A DNA stretch of 64,000 bases. Origin: Candidatus Palauibacter rhopaloidicola (GTDB lineage Bacteria; Gemmatimonadota; Gemmatimonadetes; Palauibacterales; Palauibacteraceae). Shown here in pieces: positions 57,146-64,000 of this stretch (the first letter of the stretch is position 1; each line of letters starts with the position of its first letter). The stretch spans positions 62,001-126,000 of the forward strand of contig JAPPGH010000039.1 of the NCBI GenBank assembly GCA_026914155.1. The letters run 5' to 3'. The notes beneath the pieces are model-generated. The model made no database searches, had not been told where the DNA came from, and saw nothing but the letters and a program-made list of their open reading frames with translations. The translations under genes were made by a program, and so were the position numbers.

Positions 57146-59617
57146 TCAGGGCACGAGTTCGGGCCGGCGGTACTTCAGGAAGAACACACCCTCCTTGCCG
57201 CTGGAAACGACGATCGTCCCGCTGGCGAAGAAAGGGTAGTTCGACCACGAGCCATCGAAGGTGACGGACTCGTCCCACGGCACCGTATCGAAGAAACCCA
57301 CCTCGCGCGGGCTCTCGCGATCGCTGATGTCGAGCACGCGCAGGCCGCTCACGTAGTTCGACTGGTACATGAGGTCGCCCACGATGTAGAGGTTGTGGTC
57401 GATTGTGAAGGTCTCGCCGAAGTGCTCCTTAACAAGGACCGGGTCGTCCAGGTCCGACACGTCCCAGATCAGCGTGCGGCTCGCCTCCATGTCAGGCTCG
57501 ATACCCGCCTCCCGAGCCGCGTCGACGGAGGTCATCTCGTCGAGTTCGTCGTTCTGGTAGAAGTAGCGGTGGTCCTCGGTGAGCCAGCCCTGGTGCGTGT
57601 AGGCGACCGCCGGATAGTCGGCCGTCGAGAGCGTGACAGGGTTGTCCCGGTCCGTGACGTCTGCGATCACGACCGCAGTCTCGTTAGAGCCGAAGCAGAT
57701 CTCTCTCCCGACGTGCTCGACGTCCGGGCCGTGATAGTTCACACACTGCGCGTCGTGCGTGTACCCGGTCCGCCCCCGGCCGGTGCCCGCCTCGGCGTGG
57801 CAGCCCACGAAGCTAGGCGCCTTCGGATCGCTGATGTCGATCATATGGAGCCCGCCGCCACACGTCTCGCCGCCGCCGCTCGAACCGACGGCGTACGCGG
57901 TCGCGGTCTCCTCGTTGATCACGACGTTGTGGGCGCTCGCAATCCCCTCGTACACGGTGTCGGGGCCGAACTCGACGGGAGCGCCGACGTTTCGGAGCCT
58001 GGTGAGATCGAACACCTGCATCCCGTGTTCGCCCGCGTTGTCCGCCACGACGAACGCGTGATCCGCGTAGACCTTGATGTCGCGCCACGACTGGGTCAGC
58101 GAACCCGGCGTCTTTGGCAGGCTGCCCAGGTAGGCGGGCGCCGCGGGGTCGGACATGTCGATGAACGCGGTGCCGTCCGTGCGGCCGACGATCGCGTACT
58201 CGCGGCCTGTCTGCGGATCCGTCCACCCCCACACATCGTTGGTCTCGATGCCGCGGTCGGTGCCTCCGATTTCGTCCAGCGGCAGGAAAGAGAGCATGTC
58301 CACCTGATGGCAGGTGAACTGGTCGGCCATACCGTCGTCGCCGCACTCGACTTCAGGGAGCGTCGCCAAGGGACGGCGTTCCTCGGGGATGAGGAGCTTC
58401 GCCGTCTCGGTCCACCTCCCACCCCTCCTTTCGAGCACGACGGCCGAACCCAAGCTCGCGTCGTCCCACAGCTGCCCGACAACCGCCATGTCGCCGTCGG
58501 CCGACATGGAAAGACCGAACCCATCGCCGGCGTCCGTGCCCGGACCCGCGCCGATCTTCCTTGCGGCGCCAAAGCGCCCGCCCGCGTCGTCCCGCGCGAA
58601 GGCGTAGATGGCACCAAACAGGTCGGCCCTGGGGGCCGCGATCCACAGCTCGCCGTCGTGAACCGAGAAGGAAGCCCCGAAGCCCGCCCCGGGTTGCCGG
58701 TCGAACGCCGACAGCGATCCGTTCCGCACCCATTCACCGGAGGGGCGTCGCTCGTGGAGGAGCACGGTGCCCGAACCGCCGTCCGCGCCGGGCAGGCCCA
58801 GCATCGCGTAGTCACCCTCGATGCGAACGGGGACGTAGGGCGCTCCATTGAATGAGAGAAGCGCCGCCCGGCGCTGAACCTCGTCGCCAGTGAGGCCGAG
58901 CCGCGCTTCCTGTGCCCACACCCCGGTCGCATCCCGTCCGAACACGTACCCTGCTCCGACGTACTGCAGCCCACCCAGGGCACCGACGATCACGCGTTCC
59001 CCATCCGTGTGAACGCTCCAGCCGAACGCTTCCAGCACGGGGTCCGGATCAAGTGGCGCAAGGATTCCGTCTTCGGTCCATTCGCCATCCGGCCCGCGCT
59101 CGAACACCCATGCCGAATCGCCCGCTGCGACAACGAGGAGGTCGCCTGCGAGAGAGGCGGAGAGGCCGAAGGGCGTGTCTGGAGGTACGCTCTCCGGCCG
59201 CAGATACCGATCGAATTCCCAGTTGTCCGCGGATCGCCGGTACATCAGCACCCGGCCGTCATTCCTCCCGTTCTCGTTTGCATCGAAGCCCGGCGCTCCC
59301 ACCAACAGGCGGTCCCGGTCGACAATGATGAATCGGCCGAACAGGTCTGGTCCCTCATGCTCGGGCGCGCGAAGGATCCCGGCCTGTTCCCATCCGCCTG
59401 CGCCCCGTTCGTACATGTACAGCCGGCCAGGCCCCGCCGCCGTGCCGTCCCCGATGCGGGAGCCCTTTTCGTTGACCATGATGCGGCCTTCGTGCAGCAG
59501 GACCGTGCCGCCGAACTCGAACTCCTGCGCTTCCCCGGTCGCAGACAACAGGAGGCCGAAAAGGACTGCGGCCAGACAGATTCGCGCTTGGGCGGCGGAT
59601 CCGTGGATCGATGTCAT
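57146..59617 (-). CDS. Secreted choice-of-anchor B family protein (LVIVD-type repeats)
   Basis: This 823-residue protein starts at ATG 59617, six bases after AGGAG. A signal peptide covers about 1-32 (LLLSATGEAQE). The N-terminal half (about 33-430) has FG-GAP/propeller-like repeats such as GPDLFGRFIIVDRDRLLVGA and GFGLSMSADGDMAVVG. The C-terminal half (about 440-823) has LVIVD-like repeats (AFIDMSDPAAPAYLG, LHMIDISDPKAPSFVG, LRVLDISDRESPREVG) with a choice-of-anchor B arrangement. It is probably a surface or periplasmic beta-propeller of unknown ligand. It lies 50 bp after the M56 peptidase gene and may share the BlaI-controlled operon. Confidence 0.86.
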   Translation of the reverse strand: MTSIHGSAAQARICLAAVLFGLLLSATGEAQEFEFGGTVLLHEGRIMVNEKGSRIGDGTAAGPGRLYMYERGAGGWEQAGILRAPEHEGPDLFGRFIIVDRDRLLVGAPGFDANENGRNDGRVLMYRRSADNWEFDRYLRPESVPPDTPFGLSASLAGDLLVVAAGDSAWVFERGPDGEWTEDGILAPLDPDPVLEAFGWSVHTDGERVIVGALGGLQYVGAGYVFGRDATGVWAQEARLGLTGDEVQRRAALLSFNGAPYVPVRIEGDYAMLGLPGADGGSGTVLLHERRPSGEWVRNGSLSAFDRQPGAGFGASFSVHDGELWIAAPRADLFGAIYAFARDDAGGRFGAARKIGAGPGTDAGDGFGLSMSADGDMAVVGQLWDDASLGSAVVLERRGGRWTETAKLLIPEERRPLATLPEVECGDDGMADQFTCHQVDMLSFLPLDEIGGTDRGIETNDVWGWTDPQTGREYAIVGRTDGTAFIDMSDPAAPAYLGSLPKTPGSLTQSWRDIKVYADHAFVVADNAGEHGMQVFDLTRLRNVGAPVEFGPDTVYEGIASAHNVVINEETATAYAVGSSGGGETCGGGLHMIDISDPKAPSFVGCHAEAGTGRGRTGYTHDAQCVNYHGPDVEHVGREICFGSNETAVVIADVTDRDNPVTLSTADYPAVAYTHQGWLTEDHRYFYQNDELDEMTSVDAAREAGIEPDMEASRTLIWDVSDLDDPVLVKEHFGETFTIDHNLYIVGDLMYQSNYVSGLRVLDISDRESPREVGFFDTVPWDESVTFDGSWSNYPFFASGTIVVSSGKEGVFFLKYRRPELVP

Positions 59618-59667
59618 CTGCGGCTCCTCGGCGTGAGAATCATCGGCCGGATGGGATACCGGCCGAT

Positions 59668-61701
59668 CTACCAGTTCAGGACGTGGAGTTCCATCATTTC
59701 GTCCGCGAGCGAGCGTCTGATCTCCTCCACGCGCTCGCGGGCGGTGCGGCCGTCGGCGTCGAGTCCCTCGGCCATCCATTCGATCTCCGCTTCGATGGCG
59801 GCGACCTTGCCGTCCACATCGTAGTCTTCGATCTGGCGCTCCAATTCACGGATCTTCCCGTCCGCGTCGTATTGGGCGATCTCCTCCTCGATGCGTCGGA
59901 TCTGCTCTCTCAATCCCCGCACCTCGGCTGCCAGGGCTTCCCGAGCCTCGGTTGTCCTCGCCCACCCCATCACGTCCTGGAGAGGGGAGAGCCGAGCCCG
60001 GTAAGAGGAGAGCCGCTCGCGCAGACTACCGACGTAACGTCGGTGGGCGGAAATCCCGTCGCGCAGCGACCCGTGATGAGCCCAGTGAGCCGAGATCCGG
60101 CGGCGTAGACTGTTGATATCGCGCAGCCCGGCATGCTCCGCGCGAATCCTGTCCACTTCCAGATAGCCGTGCAGTACCGAGAGCACATAGCCCTGCCACC
60201 GACGTGCTTCCTCGTCGAACGCCTGACGGACCCCGTCGACACTCCACGCGTATTCGATTCCGGTCGGGCTCTCGGTGATCAGGAGTCGGTGCGCCTTGTC
60301 GAACGCGGACTCGAGAAGAAGCCGGCTGCCCGCGCCCATGGACAGGACTTCGGTGCCGTCGTTGTTGAGCGCGACGTTTCCTTGTGCCCGCATGCACAGG
60401 TATATCCCCCAAACCGCTGTCTCGAGGATACGATCTTCGTCGTTCCGACCCGTGATCCACACGTGGCGGCTTGAAATCATCGACCGTATGGAATCGCTGT
60501 AGGCAGATCGGCACTCCATCGCCTGCCGGGCAATGAGTTCCGGATTCGCTGGCGGTTGGCGGACGGGCGCGGGCTCCAGCACCTCGGCTTCGACGGCCGG
60601 CCGCGCGTCGGGTTCCGACGTCGCCGGATGGGGCGTCGCCTCGGCGGACCGGACCGGGCGGATGGCGGCGGTCGACAGGCCCGCTGCGCCGACTAGAGTC
60701 AGCGTCGCGGCAGTGCGAGCGATGCTGGGGCGAGGTCGCCGGCGCCGCAGAATCGACGCGATTCTCCTCTCCAGATGCGAGGGTTTCACGAGGGGGAGAG
60801 CGAGCACGTTCCGACGGTGAACGCGGGCCGACGCCAGCATGAGAAGGAACTGGGCGTATCGGGAGGGACGCACTCCGACTGCCAGAACGTCTTCATCGCA
60901 GGCCTCCTCGCTGGCCAAATCCGCGCGTCGTGCCGCGAGCCAGGCGAGGGGATGGAACCAGTAGAGGGCGAGAACGACGCGGCGCATGAGTTGCCGCAGC
61001 CCGTCACGCCGGCGCACATGGACGAGTTCATGGGCCAGCACGACATCGCGCTGACCCGGGCTCCACTCCAGCGCCGACTCGGGAAGCAGGATCACCGGCT
61101 TCCGCAGTCCGCCCGTCATTGGCGTTGCCACCGTCGCACTCGAGAGGAGACGCACGTTTCCCCGGATACGCATTCGTCTGCCGATGGCGTCGGCCTGCCT
61201 TAGCCAGTCAGGATTTCGGATTGGGTCGGCCGCACGGACCAGTGTGCGCAGGCGAAGCACTCCGGCCGCCAGAGAGGCCAGCGAAACCGCGCAGCCCAGC
61301 ATCCATATAATGAAAACGATGCGAACGGGGCCCGGAGCGGACCGCGTCGGCTGGCCCCCTTCGGCTGGACGGGGAACGGCCCTGGGATTCATAATTTCGA
61401 GGTCGCGCACTTCGGCCGCGGCAACCTCCGTCCGCGTGGCGGCGACGGTGGCTTCGGCGACGGGCAACTGCAACTCACTCTCGCCGGCGGGAAGGATCGG
61501 TGCGTTCCAGGACGGGGTAAGGAAGCTCAGCAGGGGAAACGCGAGTACGAGCGCGAACGTCGTGGTCCACAACAGGTGTAGCGTTGTCCGCGACCCGCGC
61601 CGTCCAAGCCATGCCAAGGTGAGGGCCAGCAGCAGCAGAATCGTGACCCTGCCCGTCAACTCGGCGGCGCCCGAAGTAGCGGCGATCAGCAATCCGGTCA
61701 C
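59668..61701 (-). CDS. M56-family (BlaR1/MecR1-type) sensor peptidase with C-terminal coiled coil
   Basis: This 677-residue protein starts at GTG 61701, overlapping the BlaI stop by four bases. The first 300 residues have about four membrane helices and the zinc-peptidase motif HELVHVRRRD with the third ligand in ASEEACDEDVLAV. Residues about 345-400 are Pro/Ala-rich. From about 510 there are three 14-residue repeats (SLRRRISAHWAHHG and variants), then a coiled coil with three DxDG motifs (YDADGKIRELE, YDVDGKVAAIE, LDADGRT), which resemble calcium-binding loops. No beta-lactam-sensor domain is seen. The signal sensed is therefore unknown. Confidence 0.87.
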   Translation of the reverse strand: MTGLLIAATSGAAELTGRVTILLLLALTLAWLGRRGSRTTLHLLWTTTFALVLAFPLLSFLTPSWNAPILPAGESELQLPVAEATVAATRTEVAAAEVRDLEIMNPRAVPRPAEGGQPTRSAPGPVRIVFIIWMLGCAVSLASLAAGVLRLRTLVRAADPIRNPDWLRQADAIGRRMRIRGNVRLLSSATVATPMTGGLRKPVILLPESALEWSPGQRDVVLAHELVHVRRRDGLRQLMRRVVLALYWFHPLAWLAARRADLASEEACDEDVLAVGVRPSRYAQFLLMLASARVHRRNVLALPLVKPSHLERRIASILRRRRPRPSIARTAATLTLVGAAGLSTAAIRPVRSAEATPHPATSEPDARPAVEAEVLEPAPVRQPPANPELIARQAMECRSAYSDSIRSMISSRHVWITGRNDEDRILETAVWGIYLCMRAQGNVALNNDGTEVLSMGAGSRLLLESAFDKAHRLLITESPTGIEYAWSVDGVRQAFDEEARRWQGYVLSVLHGYLEVDRIRAEHAGLRDINSLRRRISAHWAHHGSLRDGISAHRRYVGSLRERLSSYRARLSPLQDVMGWARTTEAREALAAEVRGLREQIRRIEEEIAQYDADGKIRELERQIEDYDVDGKVAAIEAEIEWMAEGLDADGRTARERVEEIRRSLADEMMELHVLNW

Positions 61702-62081
61702 CGGCCCTCCTTCGCGGCCTCTTCGATCATCTCCGTGATGCGGGCTTGCTCCTCCGGCGTCAGGTCGCCCTCGGGAAGCTCGAGCAGCATGGCCACGGCT
61801 CCCGCGACCGAGCCACCGAAGAAGGTCCGCAGGACGTGGCGCATGGCCGACCGCCGGGCCCGCACGGTTGGCGTTCTGGGCGAATAGAGATAGCGGCGTC
61901 CCTCCCGTTCGTTCACCAGATGTCCCTTTTCCACAAGAATCCGCAACGTGGAACGGACGGCCGAATCCGTCGGCGGGTCGGCCATGTGCTCCCGGATCAG
62001 AGCGGCACTGGCCTTCCCCAACTCATAGGCGAGGTCCATGACTTCGCGCTCTCGTCTGCTCAGTGGCGGGAGTGGATTCAC
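61698..62081 (-). CDS. BlaI/MecI-family transcriptional repressor
   Basis: This 127-residue winged-helix repressor starts at GTG 62081. It begins PLSRREREVMDLAYELG, continues STLRILVEKGHLVNEREGRRYLYSP, and ends with a dimerisation region (LLELPEGDLTPEEQARITEM). BlaI-type repressors dimerise on inverted repeats and are inactivated by proteolysis triggered by the partner M56 sensor, whose gene overlaps directly downstream. The operator at 62207-62226 fits autorepression. No beta-lactamase is in the window, so the regulon probably has another purpose. Confidence 0.9.
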   Translation of the reverse strand: MNPLPPLSRREREVMDLAYELGKASAALIREHMADPPTDSAVRSTLRILVEKGHLVNEREGRRYLYSPRTPTVRARRSAMRHVLRTFFGGSVAGAVAMLLELPEGDLTPEEQARITEMIEEAAKEGR

Positions 62082-62193
62082 TTCGACTGCCTCCGTCTAC
62101 GATGCGGCACGCGCGCTACCGGGGGAGGGCTGAGCCGCTTCCGATGCCTCCAGGATCCGTGAAGATCGGCCGACGCTCCCCTCTCTCGCAGAC

Positions 62194-62226
62194 ACCGTAT
62201 CACCGTAGTGCTGAAAACTCAACACT
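62194..62226 (-). promoter_or_regulatory. Candidate promoter and BlaI operator
   Basis: AGTGCTGA-AAAC-TCAACACT (62207-62226) is an 8-4-8 inverted repeat with one mismatch. On the minus strand TTGAGT (62222-62217) and, after 17 bases, TACGGT (62199-62194) are positioned as -35 and -10 boxes. The operator covers the -35 box. The BlaI gene starts 113 bp downstream of the -10. The assignment is by position and symmetry only. Confidence 0.5.
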
Positions 62227-62297
62227 TCGCCGTGGGCCCGTTCGCTCGTGAACGAAACCCCCGGCGCCTGACCGACGGCGTGGATTATCCCTGCTCG

Positions 62298-63890
62298 CTA
62301 CGGATCGCGCGCCAGAGACCTGAGCAGTCCGGCGATCATGAACAGCAACACGACGCTCACGGGCAGGGCGGCGGCGATCGCTGCGGTCTGCAGAGCCTGG
62401 AGACCGTCAGCGAGCAGCAGCACGGCGGCGACCGCTCCCACGCCGAGCCCCCACACGATGCGGAAGCGCCGCGGGGGGCGAGGGTCGCCCATGCTCAGGA
62501 AGGTGGTGATGACCAGGGTGCCGGAGTCCGAAGAAGTGACGAACCAGGTCGCCACGAGGACGGTGGCCATGGCGGACATGGCCCAGACGACCCAGCCCGT
62601 GTCGCTCATCCGGTCGATCGTCGCGTAGAGCGCGGCCTCGTAGTTCCCGCCCCGGACCAGTTCCATGATCCCCGCCGTCCCCGCGCCGCCCGGGGCGGTG
62701 AGTTCCAGGTGGATGGCGTTGCCGCCGAAGATTCCGAACCACACCAGCGCCAGGCAGGTCGGGACGACAAGCACACCCAGGATGAACTCGCGCAGGGTGC
62801 GCCCGCGGGAGATGCGGGCGATGAACGTGCCGACGAAGGGCGCCCACGAGATCCACCAGCCCCAGTAGAAGATCGTCCAGGCGTTCTGCCAGGCGGCCTG
62901 ACCCGGGCCATCGGCGATCCAGAATCCCATCGGCACCGCGCGCCACAGGTAGTCGACGGCGGACGTGGCGGCGAACCCGACGAGCCACGTGAAGGGGCCC
63001 AGGAACAGGAAGCACCCCAGCAGAACCATGCTCAGACCGATGTTCCACTCGGACAGGCGGCGTATCCCGCGCTGCACGCCGGATACGACGGACAACGTGG
63101 CCGCCAGCGAGATGACGGCGATGAGCGCAACCTGCGTGAGGAGACCCGGATCGACGCCGAGCAGGACGTTGAGCCCGCTGGCCATCTGGCTTGCCCCGAG
63201 GCCCAGGGAGGTCGCTATGCCGAAAACGCCGCCGAACACGGCCAGCAGATCCACCAGGTCGCCGATCGGGCCGTAGATCCGGTTGCCGATGAGGGGGTAC
63301 AGGGCGGAGCGTAGCGTCAGCGGCAACTTCTTGCGGTATCCGAAGTAGGCGAGGCAGAGCCCGACCAGGACATACGCGGACCAGCCGTGGACGCCCCAGT
63401 GGAAGTAGGTGACGCGCATGGCGTGCGCGGCCCGCCGCTCGTCCAGCGCCTCGGCGCCCGCCATGTCCGCGATCGGGTTGTTGGGGTACCCGGCGGCCTG
63501 GCTGTTGTCGAAGTAGAAGATCGGCTCGGCGATGGAGAAGAACAGCACTCCGATCCCGATACCTGCCGAGAACAGCATGGCGAGCCAGGAGAACCTGCTG
63601 AACTCGGGCGAGGAATCCTCATCGCCGAGCCGGATCCTGCCGAACCGGCTGCACGCCAGGAACAGGCAGGTGAACAGGGTGGCGCAGACCGTCAGGACGT
63701 AGAACCAGTCGAGCGTGCCCTCGATCCAGGCGCGGACGCGGCCGAACACGGCCCCCGCGGCATCCACGTCCCAGACCGTGGCGAGGACGAAGACGAGCAC
63801 GACGCCCTTGGCGGCCACCGCCATCCCGGGATTCAGCCCCTTCCACAGCCCGCCCTGCGCCGTGGCTCGCGGGTTCCGCCGGCTCTTCAT
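62298..63890 (-). CDS. BCCT-family transporter
   Basis: This protein has 530 residues from ATG 63890, with 12 membrane helices. A GTG at 63980 would add 30 residues but would place the palindrome at 63956 inside the gene. Family motifs are FSAGIGIGVLFFSIAEPIFYF in the early part, YFHWGVHGWSAYVLVGL, and WGWWISWAPFVGTFIARISR followed by GRTLREF. These identify a betaine/carnitine/choline transporter. Such carriers supply osmolytes or carbon, driven by sodium or protons. Substrate is undetermined. No betaine-catabolic genes are nearby. Confidence 0.9.
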   Translation of the reverse strand: MKSRRNPRATAQGGLWKGLNPGMAVAAKGVVLVFVLATVWDVDAAGAVFGRVRAWIEGTLDWFYVLTVCATLFTCLFLACSRFGRIRLGDEDSSPEFSRFSWLAMLFSAGIGIGVLFFSIAEPIFYFDNSQAAGYPNNPIADMAGAEALDERRAAHAMRVTYFHWGVHGWSAYVLVGLCLAYFGYRKKLPLTLRSALYPLIGNRIYGPIGDLVDLLAVFGGVFGIATSLGLGASQMASGLNVLLGVDPGLLTQVALIAVISLAATLSVVSGVQRGIRRLSEWNIGLSMVLLGCFLFLGPFTWLVGFAATSAVDYLWRAVPMGFWIADGPGQAAWQNAWTIFYWGWWISWAPFVGTFIARISRGRTLREFILGVLVVPTCLALVWFGIFGGNAIHLELTAPGGAGTAGIMELVRGGNYEAALYATIDRMSDTGWVVWAMSAMATVLVATWFVTSSDSGTLVITTFLSMGDPRPPRRFRIVWGLGVGAVAAVLLLADGLQALQTAAIAAALPVSVVLLFMIAGLLRSLARDP

Positions 63891-63955
63891 GCGGTTCGCT
63901 TCTTCCACACCTCGCTCAATGCTGACATCGTGTCCACCACTCGAAGCCTCACCCT

Positions 63956-63975
63956 GACGTTCCCGCGGGAACGTC
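63956..63975. promoter_or_regulatory. 20-bp perfect palindrome upstream of the BCCT gene
   Basis: GACGTTCCCGCGGGAACGTC is a perfect palindrome, 66 bp before the preferred BCCT start. Its central 16 bases are identical to the palindrome at 2575-2590. The site and spacing fit an operator. The end of the window prevents seeing a neighbouring regulator gene. Confidence 0.5.
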
Positions 63976-64000
63976 TTCACGCGCCCCCGAAAGAAGACGC

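Noticed and set aside
1..64000. CRISPR arrays, tRNA or rRNA genes, complete insertion sequences, prophage
   Set aside because: No regularly spaced repeats, no cloverleaf or rRNA signature and no transposase or phage gene was recognised on reading both strands.

Overview
The window is about 70% G+C, densely packed on both strands, and has no rRNA, tRNA or CRISPR array that I can recognise. Its gene content points to an environmental bacterium, most likely Gemmatimonadota or a close relative. The indicators are a Tat-exported amidohydrolase with a lipobox, sortilin/BNR-repeat exo-enzymes, TPR-TlpA lipoproteins, the DUF1592/DUF1552 pair, choice-of-anchor repeat proteins and a BlaI/M56 pair. This assignment is inference from gene families; no marker gene is present.

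Layout. 0-4 kb: two Tat-lipoprotein paralogues (the first cut by the window edge), a secreted cupin and a Tat-exported class V PLP enzyme. 4-5 kb: a VapC toxin with an unusual HigA-VapB fused antitoxin. 5-12 kb: BNR-repeat protein, SSS symporter and TPR/thioredoxin lipoprotein. 12-16.5 kb: YciI protein, Rieske oxygenase alpha and beta subunits, an ACAD10-like phosphotransferase and a convergent acyl-CoA dehydrogenase, forming an aromatic/acyl-CoA catabolic block. 16.5-21.3 kb: a coupled APC permease-USP and SLC13/RCK transporter pair. 21.4-30.3 kb: ABC-F ATPase, the translationally coupled DUF1592-DUF1552-ankyrin operon and a YkvI-like membrane protein. 30.3-35.6 kb: a DUF4143 ATPase with an extra C-terminal domain, a phospholipase D with a flippase-like protein, and a periplasmic creatininase-like protein. 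35.8-44.25 kb: a large type I PKS (KS-AT-DH-cMT-ER-KR-ACP-KS) that ends abruptly inside its second KS. 44.25-49.1 kb: on the other side of that break, a truncated class III aminotransferase and a fatty-acid beta-oxidation cluster (dehydrogenase, acetyltransferase, two hydratases, thiolase) interrupted by a 165-bp foldback element. 49.4-51.4 kb: MFS exporter and alpha/beta hydrolase. 51.4-57.1 kb: a toxin-antitoxin-rich stretch (RelE/HTH pair, an RHH antitoxin fused to a carboxypeptidase, RHH-nucleotidyltransferase with HEPN, an orphan FitA-type antitoxin), interleaved with thymidine kinase and a phosphoesterase. 57.1-64 kb: choice-of-anchor protein, M56 sensor peptidase and BlaI repressor with a likely operator, and a BCCT transporter.

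The points that most deserve a second look are: (1) the PKS/aminotransferase break at about 44,250, where two unrelated genes are truncated head-to-head on a 10-bp palindrome, either a real rearrangement or an assembly misjoin; (2) three antitoxin fusions (HigA-VapB, RHH-carboxypeptidase, RHH-nucleotidyltransferase); (3) a 16-bp perfect palindrome shared by two intergenic regions 61 kb apart; (4) the foldback element at 48,126; and (5) the three-gene secreted haem/Tat/ankyrin operon of unknown function.
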